A stretch of 64,000 nucleotides of DNA from contig DATIBC010000065.1 in assembly GCA_035457725.1 (NCBI GenBank), positions 1 through 64,000 on the forward strand, in the 5' to 3' direction. Numbering within the stretch: position 1 is the stretch's first letter; each line of letters opens with the position of its first letter. The notes under the pieces are model-generated. The model saw nothing but the letters and a program-made list of their open reading frames with translations. It was not told the DNA's origin and ran no database searches. The position numbers and the translations under genes are program-made. This DNA is from DATFES01 sp035457725 (GTDB lineage: Bacteria > Pseudomonadota > Alphaproteobacteria > CACIAM-22H2). Shown here piece after piece: positions 49,411 through 57,879 of the stretch.

Positions 49411-51185
49411 TTGGCGGATTTGGCGCCGCCGCCGGACTTCGCTCCGCCGGCGGGCAGTTGACCCATCCGCTTCAAGATCACCCATTGCTGCGCCACCGAC
49501 AGGACGTTGTTCCACGCCCAGTAGATCACCAAGCCGGCCGGAAACGGCGCCAGCATGACGGTGAAGACGAACGGCAGCGCGAGGAAGATCTTCGCCTGCA
49601 TGGGATCGGGAGGCTGCGGGCTCATCTTCTGCTGCAAGAACATTGTCGTGCCCATGATGATCGGCCAGGCGCCGATCGAGCCACCGAGTAGGAAGAGCTC
49701 GGGCGGGCCCCAGGGGAGCAGTCCGAACAGATTGAAGATCGATGTCGGGTCGGACGCCGAGAGATCGCGGATCCAGCCGTAGAACGGCGCATGTCGCATC
49801 TCGATGGTGACGAAAAGCACCTTGTAAAGCGCGAAGAAGACCGGGATCTGGATCACGATCGGCAGGCAGCCGGCCATCGGGTTGGCGCCGACGCGTTTGT
49901 AAAGCGCCATCATCTCCTGCGACATGCGCTGCCGGTCATCGCCATAGCGCTCGCGCAACTTCTCCATCTCGGGCTGCAGCAGCTTCAGCTTGTTCATCGC
50001 CCGGTAGGATTTATTGGCCAAGGGGAAGAACAGCAGTTTGATCAGAACCGTCAGCAGCAGAATGGCCAGCCCGAAATTGCCGAGCAGGTGGTAGAAGAAA
50101 TCGAGCAACAGGAAGATCGGTTTGGTGAGGAAATAGAACCAGCCGAAATCGACCGCGAGATCGAAGCGGTCGATCCCGAATTGGTCGGCGTAACGATCGA
50201 GCAGCCGCACCTCCTTCGCACCGCCGAAGACGCGGCTGGCGTGCTCGATCGTCGACCCAGCCGCTAGCGTTCGCGCCGGGCCGAGAAAATCGGCCTGGTA
50301 CTTGTCCTTGCCTTCGGCGAGCGAGTGGGCGAAGCGGAACTTCGCGTCCGTCTTCGGCTCGGGAATGACCGCCGTGAGCCAATACTTGTCGGAAAAGCCG
50401 GCCCAGCCGCCGCTTGAGTTCTCCTCGATCGGCTTGCCCGATTGGAGGTCGCTATAATCGGGCTCGCGCAGCGTGTTGCTGACGACCGCGATCGGGCCCT
50501 CGTGAAGGATGAAGAAACCGAGCGTCGGCGGCGTGTCGGTGCGTGAGATAAGCGCGTACGGCAGCAGCTCGACCGGCGCGGCGCCGGTGTTGCTAACCTT
50601 CTGCGTGACCCGGAACAGGAATTCGCCTTCGATCTCGTAGCGACGCTCGAAACGCAGACCTTGTCCGTTGTCCCAAGCGAGCGTCACCGGTTGGCCCGGG
50701 CGCAGCATGTCGCGGTCCGCGGTCCAGCGCGTCGTCGCGCCCGGCAAGACAACGCCTTGCGTCGTCGAAACCCAACCGTGCTCGACGAAATACGGGCTGG
50801 CGGTTCCGACCTTGACGAGCAACCGGATCGGCGGACTGCCGGGGGCGGTGGTTTCTCGATAGTTGCGGAGCAATAGGTCGTCGATGCGCGCGCCAATCAG
50901 CGCGATCGAACCCGAGACATCGGGCGTATCGATCTGTACCCGCGGGGTGTCGGCCGGCGCAATCGCCGCCGGTGCCGTCGCCGGTGCCGATGGAGGTATC
51001 GATTGCGCGGGCGCCGGCGCGCTAGGCGTCGGAACCGCCTGCGTCGTCGTTTGGCTCTTGGCGCGTTCGGCTTCGAGCGCGCGCTGCTTCTCCAGCCGCG
51101 GTGCGTTGTAGAGGAACTCGAACCCCAGCACGATCGCGATTGACAGCACGATGGCGATGATGAGATTGCGCTGATCGAGCATCAT
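49407..51185 (-). CDS. yidC: Membrane protein insertase YidC
   Basis: A 592-residue inner-membrane protein of Gram-negative type. Helix 1 (NLIIAIVLSIAIVLGFEFLY) is followed by a Pro/Ala-rich linker and a large periplasmic beta domain (about 75-350). The conserved core has the insertion helices: FYFLTKPIFLLLDFFYHLLGNFGLAILLLTVLIKLLFFPL, MAGCLPIVIQIPVFFALYKVLF and PFPAGLVIYWAWNNVLSVAQQWVI. LANKSYRAMNKLKLLQPEMEKLRERYGDD is the cytosolic hairpin. It inserts respiratory and other membrane proteins with or without Sec. Confidence 0.96.
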   Translation of the reverse strand: MMLDQRNLIIAIVLSIAIVLGFEFLYNAPRLEKQRALEAERAKSQTTTQAVPTPSAPAPAQSIPPSAPATAPAAIAPADTPRVQIDTPDVSGSIALIGARIDDLLLRNYRETTAPGSPPIRLLVKVGTASPYFVEHGWVSTTQGVVLPGATTRWTADRDMLRPGQPVTLAWDNGQGLRFERRYEIEGEFLFRVTQKVSNTGAAPVELLPYALISRTDTPPTLGFFILHEGPIAVVSNTLREPDYSDLQSGKPIEENSSGGWAGFSDKYWLTAVIPEPKTDAKFRFAHSLAEGKDKYQADFLGPARTLAAGSTIEHASRVFGGAKEVRLLDRYADQFGIDRFDLAVDFGWFYFLTKPIFLLLDFFYHLLGNFGLAILLLTVLIKLLFFPLANKSYRAMNKLKLLQPEMEKLRERYGDDRQRMSQEMMALYKRVGANPMAGCLPIVIQIPVFFALYKVLFVTIEMRHAPFYGWIRDLSASDPTSIFNLFGLLPWGPPELFLLGGSIGAWPIIMGTTMFLQQKMSPQPPDPMQAKIFLALPFVFTVMLAPFPAGLVIYWAWNNVLSVAQQWVILKRMGQLPAGGAKSGGGAKSAK

Positions 51186-51240
51186 GTCGTGGCGCCCGGC
51201 ATCGGATCGGTTGACGGCGCGGCAGGAGGACGTCGCCGGG

Positions 51241-51540
51241 TCACGCGGAGGGCCGACATTCGGGGCCGTGCGCGGAATGGTGGCACGCCGCGCCGCGCTT
51301 GGAGGGAACGGGATCCCACCCGGCGCCGCCCCATGGGTTGCAGCGCAAAATTCGCCGCAGCCCTAGCGCGACGCCGGCCAGCGGTCCGTGAACCGCGATC
51401 GCTTCGCGCGCGTACTCCGAGCAGCTCGGCACGAAGCGGCAGTTGCTGCCGAGCACCGGCGCCAAGACCCATTGATAGACGCGGATGGCGGCTCGCAGGG
51501 CAAGGCCAACCGCCGTCGAGGCAACGTCCGTCAACGTCAT
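51241..51540 (-). CDS. yidD: Membrane protein insertion efficiency factor YidD
   Basis: A 99-residue member of the YidD (haemolytic) family. AAIRVYQWVLAPVLGSNCRFVPSCSEYAREAI and GVALGLRRILRCNPWGGAGWDPVP hold the three conserved cysteines and the CNPW motif. It is thought to help YidC-dependent insertion. Its start overlaps the rnpA stop by four bases, the usual rpmH-rnpA-yidD-yidC order. Confidence 0.95.
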   Translation of the reverse strand: MTLTDVASTAVGLALRAAIRVYQWVLAPVLGSNCRFVPSCSEYAREAIAVHGPLAGVALGLRRILRCNPWGGAGWDPVPSKRGAACHHSAHGPECRPSA

Positions 51541-51908
51541 TTCCCCGGCCCCTTGTCGGTCGCCTGAGCGAGGGCGAGCGCCGCAGCGCGCAGATCCTCG
51601 GTGAGTTGTACGAAGGGTCGTGTGAGGGTATCCGCCCGCGCGACAAGCACGTAATCCCAGCCTGGACGACCGGCCTCCGGCATCACCAGGCGCGCGGCTT
51701 CGCGCAGGCGGCGGCGGGCGCGATTGCGCTCGACCGCGCCGCCAATCTTGCGCGTCGCCGTGAAACCAAGGCGAATGCCCTCCATACCCTTTTCGGCGGG
51801 CGCCCGGCGCGCCTGCAGCACGACGCCTTTGGCGGCGAATTTGAGCCGCCCTTCCGCAACCCGGAGAAAATCAGGGCGTCGCGTCAGACGCCCAAGCGAC
51901 CCGGTCAT
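51537..51908 (-). CDS. rnpA: Ribonuclease P protein component
   Basis: A 123-residue basic protein that supports RNase P RNA in cutting tRNA 5' leaders. The start MTGSLGRLTRRPDFLRV is the family N-terminus. LGFTATRKIGGAVERNRARRRLREAAR holds the RNR motif for RNA binding, and DYVLVARADTL follows. The frame is open upstream to 52025, but Met 51908 fits the family length. The rpmH gene lies 156 bases upstream. Confidence 0.94.
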   Translation of the reverse strand: MTGSLGRLTRRPDFLRVAEGRLKFAAKGVVLQARRAPAEKGMEGIRLGFTATRKIGGAVERNRARRRLREAARLVMPEAGRPGWDYVLVARADTLTRPFVQLTEDLRAAALALAQATDKGPGK

Positions 51909-52004
51909 GAAATGCACGCCTCGTCGGCTAGGTCTTGGCCATCGCCGATGCGCGCATTCGGCGCGAGACCGGCGGTGACGAACACTGACGTACCGATCTG
52001 ACAC

Positions 52005-52061
52005 CAACTTTCGCCGCTCCGTCACTGTGCTGGCGGTAGCCCGCGCACCCAGCGAAAGTTG
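52005..52061. repeat. Inverted repeat in the rpmH-rnpA gap
   Basis: CAACTTTCGC (52005-52014) and GCGAAAGTTG (52052-52061) are perfect 10-bp arms separated by 37 bases, ending three bases from the rpmH stop codon. In the rpmH-rnpA transcript the arms could pair and act as an attenuator, processing site or stabiliser that sets far lower rnpA than rpmH levels. This role is inferred. Confidence 0.5.
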
Positions 52062-52064
52062 ATA

Positions 52065-52199
52065 CTAGGCCGACAGGCGCTTGCGGCCCTTTGCCCGGCG
52101 GTTGGCCAGGACCCTGCGCCCGCCCACCGTCGCCATGCGTGTGCGGAAGCCGTGCCGGCGCTTGCGAACAAGCTTGCTGGGCTGATACGTGCGCTTCAC
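52065..52199 (-). CDS. rpmH: 50S ribosomal protein L34
   Basis: A 44-residue protein, exactly the family size, starting with GTG: VKRTYQPSKLVRKRRHGFRT, then RMATVGGRRVLANRRAKGRKRLSA. The sequence is almost invariant across bacteria. A strong predicted promoter lies 58-86 bases upstream. It opens the minus-strand run rpmH-rnpA-yidD-yidC-engB. Confidence 0.97.
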   Translation of the reverse strand: MKRTYQPSKLVRKRRHGFRTRMATVGGRRVLANRRAKGRKRLSA

Positions 52200-52256
52200 G
52201 AGCGATCTCCGGAAACGGCGCCCGACTGTTTCGGGCGGCAAAAAAACAGGAACCGG

Positions 52257-52285
52257 CTTATAAAGGGGGGTCCCCGCGAAGTCAA
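52257..52285 (-). promoter_or_regulatory. Predicted sigma-70 promoter of rpmH
   Basis: On the minus strand TTGACT (52285-52280) and TATAAG (52262-52257) are separated by exactly 17 bases. The start would fall near 52250, giving a leader of about 50 bases before the GTG of rpmH. These are among the best promoter boxes in the window, as expected for a ribosomal gene. Confidence 0.7.
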
Positions 52286-52403
52286 CCGCGGCCAAAATCC
52301 GTTCACAGTCAAATGATTGCCGGTATTCGACCGGCCACTGTACAGTCGTACGACAGGGCCGCCGCCGCACCTTGCCTAGCTATAGAGCAGCGCCGCCAAG
52401 CCA

Positions 52404-53123
52404 ATGATCGAGCCGCCAGCCAAACCATCGAAAGCATTGCGTTTCTTGCCGATATTGTTGCTTTTGGCGGGACTGATCTTGTTCTTCGCGCTCGGGCTGC
52501 ATCGTTACGCCAGCTTTTCGACGCTGTCCGAACAGCGGTCGGCGCTTCTCGAATGGGTGGCGCGGCTTGGGGCGCTTGCTCCGGTCGTCTTCATCGGCGC
52601 CTACATTGCGGTTGTCGCATTCTCGCTACCAGGGGCGACCATCCTGACGCTCGCCGGCGGCTTCGTGTTCGGAGCGCTGTGGGGCGGAATCTACGCCGTG
52701 ATCGGAGCGACGATCGGCGCCGTCGTGGTCTTTATCGCCGCCAGGACGGCGTTCGGCGATGCACTGCGCGCCCGCGCCGGCTCATCGATCGACCGCATGG
52801 AGGAAGGCTTTCGACGCGACGCGCTGAGCTATCTTCTCGTCTTGCGACTGATACCGATTTTCCCCTTTTTCCTCGTCAATCTCGTGCCGGCTTTCCTCGG
52901 CGTCGCGCTCCCGACCTATGTGACGGCGACGTTCTTTGGCATCATGCCCGGAACGTTCGTCTACGCCAGCGTCGGCGCCGGGCTCGGCGCGGTTTTCGAC
53001 GCCGGCGGCGAGCCCGATCTTGGTATCGTCTTCTCGGCGCCGGTGCTTCTGCCGCTGATCGGGCTCGCGGTGTTGGCCCTGGCGCCCGTCGTCTACCGCC
53101 GCTTTCAGGCGCGGCGCGCCTAA
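52404..53123 (+). CDS. TVP38/TMEM64 family (VTT domain) membrane protein
   Basis: A 239-residue protein with about six membrane segments. The VTT/SNARE-associated core is visible: APVVFIGAYIAVVAFSLPGATILTLAGGFVFGALWGGIYAVIGATIGAVVVF, then LVLRLIPIFPFFLVNLVPAFLGVALPTYVTATFFGIMPGTFVYASVGAGLG. The family may act in lipid scrambling or small-molecule transport; its role here is unknown. It is 28 bases ahead of a MerA-like flavoprotein gene, a pairing seen repeatedly in proteobacteria. Confidence 0.9.
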   Translation: MIEPPAKPSKALRFLPILLLLAGLILFFALGLHRYASFSTLSEQRSALLEWVARLGALAPVVFIGAYIAVVAFSLPGATILTLAGGFVFGALWGGIYAVIGATIGAVVVFIAARTAFGDALRARAGSSIDRMEEGFRRDALSYLLVLRLIPIFPFFLVNLVPAFLGVALPTYVTATFFGIMPGTFVYASVGAGLGAVFDAGGEPDLGIVFSAPVLLPLIGLAVLALAPVVYRRFQARRA

Positions 53124-53151
53124 GCGGGGGAGCTTCGGGGACGGAGCGCGG

Positions 53152-54576
53152 ATGGAGCGTCTTACGGTCGATATCTGCGTTATCGGTGGCGGCTCGGCCG
53201 GCCTATCGGTCGCCGCTGGCGCTTCGCAGCTCGGCGCCAGCGTCGTGCTTTGCGAGCGGCACAAGATGGGCGGCGACTGCCTCAATTTCGGCTGCGTACC
53301 CTCGAAGTCGGTAATCGCCGCGGCCGAGCACGCCGAATCGATGCGCCGTAGCCGGTTATTCGGGGTCGGCGGCGCGGCGCCTATTGTCGATTATCGCACG
53401 CTGCGCGACCATGTCCGCGGGGTGATCGCGGCGATCGCGCCTACCGATTCGGTCGAGCGCTTCACCGGTCTCGGCGTGCAGGTGATCGACGCTTCGGCGC
53501 GATTTGTCGCCGCCGACGAGATCGAAGCGGGCGGGACGCGCGTCAGGGCGCGGCGCTTCGTCATCGCCACAGGCTCTTCTCCCGCCGTGCCGCCGATTCC
53601 CGGGCTGAACGCGGCGCCGTACCTCACCAACGAAACGGTCTTCGATCTCGACGAGCGGCCGCGCCACCTGATCGTCATTGGTGGCGGCCCGATCGGCTGC
53701 GAGCTGGCGCAGGCCCATCGCCGTCTCGGCGCCGAAGTAACGGTGCTCGAAATGGCGCGCATCATGCCCAAGGACGATCCGGAGCTGGTCGATTTCGTCC
53801 GCCAACGCCTGGTCAGCGATGGTGTCGCACTGGTCGAGGGTGCCAGGGTTACGGCGATTGAGCGCGCCGGCGACGACATCACCGCGGTCATCGAAACCGA
53901 CGAGGGCCAGCGTCGCATCATTGGCTCGCATTTGCTGCTTGCCGCCGGCCGGCGACCGAACTTGAGCGATCTCGATCTCGCGGCGGCGGGCGTCAAACAC
54001 TCGGCAACCGGCGTCGAAGTCGACGCACGCCTGCGTACCTCGAATCCCAGGATATTCGCGATTGGCGATGCCAGCGGCGGTCCGCAATTCACGCACATGG
54101 CCAATTATCACGCCGGGATCGTCATCCGGAACGCCCTGTTCCGCTGGCCGGCGAAAGTCGATGGGCGCGCCATTCCGTGGGTCACTTTCACCGAGCCCGA
54201 GCTGGCGCAAGTCGGCCTGACCGAGGAGGCGGCGCGGCAGCGCCACGGCGATGGTCTGCGTATTTTGCGCTGGCCATTCCACGAGAACGATCGTGCGCAG
54301 GCGCAGCGCGCCGTTGAAGGATTGATCAAGGTCGTGGCGACGCGGCGCGGCAAGGTGCTGGGGGCCGGCATCGTCGGCGCGCATGCCGGCGAGCTGATTT
54401 TGCCCTGGGGGCTCGCTTGCCTCGGTAAGGTGAAGTTGAGCGATCTTGCCAGCATGATCGCGCCCTATCCGACGCTCTCGGAGGTGAGCAAGCGAGCGGC
54501 CGGGTCGTATTTCACGCCGAAGCTGTTCTCGCCGCGCACGCGCGCGGTCGTGCGCTTTCTCGCCCGGTTCGGCTGA
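53152..54576 (+). CDS. Mercuric reductase-like FAD/NAD(P)-dependent disulfide oxidoreductase
   Basis: A 474-residue pyridine nucleotide-disulfide oxidoreductase. The FAD motif is IGGGSAGLSVAAGASQLGASVVLCE (11-35), the redox pair lies in CLNFGCVPSK (Cys43 and Cys48), and the second dinucleotide motif is VIGGGPIGCELAQAHRRLGAEVTVLE. The C-terminus reads YPTLSEVSK where lipoamide dehydrogenases have HPT; the catalytic His is replaced by Tyr, as in mercuric reductases. There is no N-terminal metal-binding domain and no second Cys pair. The substrate is unknown. It forms a pair with the VTT membrane protein. Confidence 0.9.
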   Translation: MERLTVDICVIGGGSAGLSVAAGASQLGASVVLCERHKMGGDCLNFGCVPSKSVIAAAEHAESMRRSRLFGVGGAAPIVDYRTLRDHVRGVIAAIAPTDSVERFTGLGVQVIDASARFVAADEIEAGGTRVRARRFVIATGSSPAVPPIPGLNAAPYLTNETVFDLDERPRHLIVIGGGPIGCELAQAHRRLGAEVTVLEMARIMPKDDPELVDFVRQRLVSDGVALVEGARVTAIERAGDDITAVIETDEGQRRIIGSHLLLAAGRRPNLSDLDLAAAGVKHSATGVEVDARLRTSNPRIFAIGDASGGPQFTHMANYHAGIVIRNALFRWPAKVDGRAIPWVTFTEPELAQVGLTEEAARQRHGDGLRILRWPFHENDRAQAQRAVEGLIKVVATRRGKVLGAGIVGAHAGELILPWGLACLGKVKLSDLASMIAPYPTLSEVSKRAAGSYFTPKLFSPRTRAVVRFLARFG

Positions 54577-54616
54577 GCGGCGTGGGCGGCATTCGGGCGG
54601 GGGCCCAAGAAATGCT

Positions 54617-56077
54617 ATGATCCAGCCCATGGTGCGCGATATCGCCAAGGCGACCAAACTGCCACGCGGCTTATACGGGCTGTCGGCCCGACTCCTGGTG
54701 CTTACCGTCGCCTTCGTGATGTTGAGCGAGGTGCTGATTTACGCGCCCTCGATCGCCCGCTTCCGCGTCGATTGGCTGCAAAGCCGCACCGCCGCTGGAC
54801 ACCTCTCGACTCTCGCCCTCGAGGCGACGCCCGATCAGATGGTGAGCGAGGAGCTCAAGATGGAGCTGCTCGACCACGCCGGCGCCTACGCCGTGATCAT
54901 CGCCAAGCCGGGCTGGCTTCGCTTGATTCTGTCCAAGGATATGCCGCCCAAGGCCGACGCGACCTACGATCTGCGCGGTGTCTCGTTCCTCCGCCTCATC
55001 GTCGATGCCTTCATGACGCTGGGCCAGGGCGGCGACCGCACGTTGCGTGTCATCGGCGCATCGCCGCGCGATCCGACGGTCACGGTGGAAGTCTTGCTGG
55101 CCGAGGCGCCGTTGCGTACGGCGATGATTTATTACTCGAACCGCATCCTCGCGCTGTCCCTGGTCATCTCGTTTCTCACCGCCTCGCTGGTCTTCCTGTC
55201 GCTGCAATGGCTGCTCGTCCGGCCGCTACGTCGCTTGACCGAGAACATGATCGCATTTCGCGACGCGCCCGACGATTCCTCGACGATGATCGTGCCTAGC
55301 GCGCGGGCCGACGAGATCGGCGTAGCGCAACGCGAGCTCGCCCAGATGGAAAGCGCGCTGCGCGGCGCGTTGCGCCAACAGCATCGTCTCGCCGCGCTCG
55401 GCTCGGCGGTCACAAAGATCAACCATGACCTGCGCAACATCTTGGCGGCGGCGCGGCTGATCTCCGATCGCCTCGCCGATTCGAACGATCCCCAGGTGCG
55501 CAAGATGGCGCCGACGCTGCTGGGCTCGATCGATCGCGCCGTCGCGTTGTGCGGCCAGACGTTGGACTTCGCGCGCGACGACCTGCCGCCGCCGCAGCGC
55601 TCGCGCTTCCGGCTCGGGGATCTGGTCGACGAGGTCGGTCGGGTCGTCAGCCTGCTGACCGAAAACCGCGCGGTGTGGGACAACGCGGTGGCCCCTGAGA
55701 TCGATATCGACGCCGACCGCGACCAATTCTTCCGGGTGCTGGTGAATCTCGGGCGCAACGCCGTCGAGGCCGGCGCACGCCGCGTTCGGGTCGGCGCCCT
55801 CGCGGCGGCGAGCGGCGATATGTCGATCGAATTGTCCGATGACGGGCCTGGCCTGCCGGCCAAGGCGCGCGACAAGCTCTTTCAGCCGTTCGCCGGTTCG
55901 GCGAGGCCGGGCGGCACCGGGCTCGGACTCGCCATCGCCCGCGAATTGGTGCGCGCGCATGGCGGGGAACTGTCGCTTTCCGCGACCTCGCCGGCGGGCA
56001 CGGTGTTTCGCATCGACCTGCCGCGTGCGCTCGCCGGCCCGACACGCCGCGGCAGCGTGCAGCGGCTGCGGGCGTAA
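54617..56077 (+). CDS. Orphan sensor histidine kinase
   Basis: A 486-residue inner-membrane kinase. Helix 1 (LLVLTVAFVMLSEVLIY, about 27-43) and helix 2 (ILALSLVISFLTASLVFLSLQWLL, about 180-203) flank a periplasmic sensor of about 135 residues. A HAMP-like linker follows (RPLRRLTENMIAFRDAPDDSS), then the dimerisation helix with KINHDLRNILAAARLISDRL (phospho-acceptor His). The ATPase boxes are NLGRNAVEAGA, LSDDGPGLP and GTGLGLAIARELVRAHGG. No response regulator is encoded nearby, so its partner lies elsewhere. It ends four bases from the convergent lyase gene. Confidence 0.92.
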   Translation: MIQPMVRDIAKATKLPRGLYGLSARLLVLTVAFVMLSEVLIYAPSIARFRVDWLQSRTAAGHLSTLALEATPDQMVSEELKMELLDHAGAYAVIIAKPGWLRLILSKDMPPKADATYDLRGVSFLRLIVDAFMTLGQGGDRTLRVIGASPRDPTVTVEVLLAEAPLRTAMIYYSNRILALSLVISFLTASLVFLSLQWLLVRPLRRLTENMIAFRDAPDDSSTMIVPSARADEIGVAQRELAQMESALRGALRQQHRLAALGSAVTKINHDLRNILAAARLISDRLADSNDPQVRKMAPTLLGSIDRAVALCGQTLDFARDDLPPPQRSRFRLGDLVDEVGRVVSLLTENRAVWDNAVAPEIDIDADRDQFFRVLVNLGRNAVEAGARRVRVGALAAASGDMSIELSDDGPGLPAKARDKLFQPFAGSARPGGTGLGLAIARELVRAHGGELSLSATSPAGTVFRIDLPRALAGPTRRGSVQRLRA

Positions 56078-56080
56078 GGC

Positions 56081-56956
56081 TCAGCGCCCGAAGCGTTCCT
56101 CGATCTCGGCCCAGCCGTCGTAACCGACGATCGCCTTGAACGCCTCGAATCCGACACCTTCGCCCTCGAGGGCGAGACGCCCGGTTTGCATGTCAGCCAG
56201 CGCCTTCTCGATGGTCCGCGCGACGCGGAATATCAAGCTAGTCGGATAGGCGACCATCGCGAAACCCATGGCGTAGAGGTCTTTGGGCGCGGTCAAGGGC
56301 GTTCGACCGCCTTCGAGCATATTGGCGATCTGCGGTACATGGCGAAACTCGCGACCGACGCGCGTGAGCTCGTCGCTGTTCTCCGGCGCCTCGATGAAAA
56401 TCCCGTCGGCCCCCGCCTTGAGATAGCGCTCGGCGCGACGAAGCGCTTCATCGAGTCCGTGCACCGCGCGCGCATCGGTGCGCGCGACAAGAAAGGTCTC
56501 GCGGTCGCGTCGCGCCCCGGCGGCGGCGCGAAGCTTGCGCTCCATGGCCTCCGTCGGGACCACGTCCTTGCCCGCCATGTGGCCGCAGCGCTTCGGCGCC
56601 ACCTGGTCCTCGATGAAGATCGCCGATGCACCCATATCCTCGTAGGCGCGGATGGTGCGGGTGACGTTCTTGACGTCGCCATATCCGTCGTCGCCATCGA
56701 TCAGCACGGGCAGGGCGGTGGCCGCCATGACGTCGCGCATGCCAGCGCTCATTTCGGCAAGCGCCACGAGTCCGACATCGGGGATGGCGTGGCGGGCGCC
56801 GACCAGCGGAAATCCGCCGATCGAATAGGCCTTGAACCCGGCGCGCTCGATGAGCCGTGCCGAAAGCGCGTCGTGCGCGCACGGCAGGACGAGCGGCCGC
56901 TCGATCGCGAGCAGTTCGCGCCAACTCGGCCGGGCGATGTCGGGCGTCCCATGCAT
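56081..56956 (-). CDS. Isocitrate lyase/PEP mutase family protein, methylisocitrate lyase-like
   Basis: A 291-residue TIM-barrel enzyme. The catalytic loop KRCGH (122-126, Cys124) is identical to that of methylisocitrate lyase PrpB. DGDDGYGD (87-94) gives the Mg site and LVARTDARAVHGLDEALRRAERYLKAGADGIFIEAPE is the family core. Methylisocitrate cleavage to succinate and pyruvate is possible, but related oxaloacetate decarboxylases and dimethylmalate lyases share this outline. No prpC or prpD is present in the window. It is divergent from the tam-like gene across a 16-bp palindrome. Confidence 0.88.
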   Translation of the reverse strand: MHGTPDIARPSWRELLAIERPLVLPCAHDALSARLIERAGFKAYSIGGFPLVGARHAIPDVGLVALAEMSAGMRDVMAATALPVLIDGDDGYGDVKNVTRTIRAYEDMGASAIFIEDQVAPKRCGHMAGKDVVPTEAMERKLRAAAGARRDRETFLVARTDARAVHGLDEALRRAERYLKAGADGIFIEAPENSDELTRVGREFRHVPQIANMLEGGRTPLTAPKDLYAMGFAMVAYPTSLIFRVARTIEKALADMQTGRLALEGEGVGFEAFKAIVGYDGWAEIEERFGR

Positions 56957-56989
56957 GCGCGGTCTCCCTCGCGAGTCTGGGGTGATTTA

Positions 56990-57005
56990 AGCCCAGGCCT
57001 GGGCT
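56990..57005. promoter_or_regulatory. Perfect 16-bp palindrome between the lyase and tam-like genes
   Basis: AGCCCAGGCCTGGGCT is a perfect dyad; after one mismatch, TT and AA on either side continue the symmetry. It lies 34 bases from both divergent start codons, placed symmetrically. This is the layout of a shared operator for a dimeric regulator. No regulator gene is adjacent. Confidence 0.6.
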
Positions 57006-57039
57006 AAACGGAAAGGGATTTGGCCGGGGAGGGCATGGC

Positions 57040-57813
57040 ATGGCGACTTGGGATCCGGAGCAGTACCGAAAATTCGCCGACCACCGGCTGCGCCCGGCGC
57101 TCGATTTGATGGCGCGCATACCGCTCGCGAAGGCCGAGACCGTCTGGGATCTCGGCTGCGGGGCCGGCAATGTAACCAAACTGCTCGCCGAGCGTTTTGC
57201 CGGCGCGCGCGTCGTCGGGGTCGACAACTCGCCGGAAATGCTGTCCAAGGCGAGCGCCATTCCCGGCATCGCCTGGCTTGCCGGCGATGTTGCCACGTGG
57301 TCGGCGCCGCATCCGGCCGATCTGGTCTTCAGCAACGCGGCGCTGCATTGGATTCCCGACCATGCGCGGCTGGTGCCGCATCTCCTCCGTCAAGTGCGGC
57401 CAGGCGGCGTCCTGGCCATTCAGGTGCCGCGTAACTTCGCTGCCGCTTCGCATGCCGAGCTTTACGAAACCGCCCGTTCGCCGCGGTGGCGCGGCCGGCT
57501 CGCCCGGCTCACCTCGCTGCTCGGCGTGATGGCCCCAGGCGAGTATTGGCGCTGGCTCGATCCTTTGTCCTCGGCACTCGATATCTGGGAGAGCGAATAC
57601 CTACACGTCCTGGCGGGCGAAAATGCGGTCGTCGAATGGACGAAGGGAACCGCGGTGAAGCCGTTCCTCGACGCGCTCCCGGCCGTCGAGCAGGCGGATT
57701 TTCTCGCCGATTACGGCGCTCGGATTTCCAGGGCGTATCCCCGCGAACGCGATGGGCGGACGCTTTTTCCGTTCCGCAGGCTGTTCATCGTCGCCACGCG
57801 CAAGGCCGCCTGA
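57040..57813 (+). CDS. tam: Trans-aconitate 2-methyltransferase
   Basis: A 257-residue SAM-dependent enzyme. The motifs are VWDLGCGAGNVTKLLAERF (SAM site), VVGVDNSPEML, ADLVFSNAALHWIPDHARL and PGGVLAIQVPRN. The N-terminus WDPEQYRKFADHRLRPALDLMARIP and the ending GRTLFPFRRLFIVATR match Tam of Escherichia coli, which detoxifies trans-aconitate, a spontaneous by-product of the citric acid cycle. The partner gene across the palindrome encodes a methylisocitrate-lyase-like protein. Confidence 0.92.
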   Translation: MATWDPEQYRKFADHRLRPALDLMARIPLAKAETVWDLGCGAGNVTKLLAERFAGARVVGVDNSPEMLSKASAIPGIAWLAGDVATWSAPHPADLVFSNAALHWIPDHARLVPHLLRQVRPGGVLAIQVPRNFAAASHAELYETARSPRWRGRLARLTSLLGVMAPGEYWRWLDPLSSALDIWESEYLHVLAGENAVVEWTKGTAVKPFLDALPAVEQADFLADYGARISRAYPRERDGRTLFPFRRLFIVATRKAA

Positions 57814-57879
57814 TCAAAAGACGGTGAGCGCGCCGCGCGGCCGGTCGGATCGGGCGGGTCCGCGCCCATATCAACCAAC

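Noticed and set aside
49411..49515. Longer engB start
   Set aside because: It would run about 100 bases into the yidC coding region. GTG 49410, overlapping the yidC stop, is a normal coupled start.
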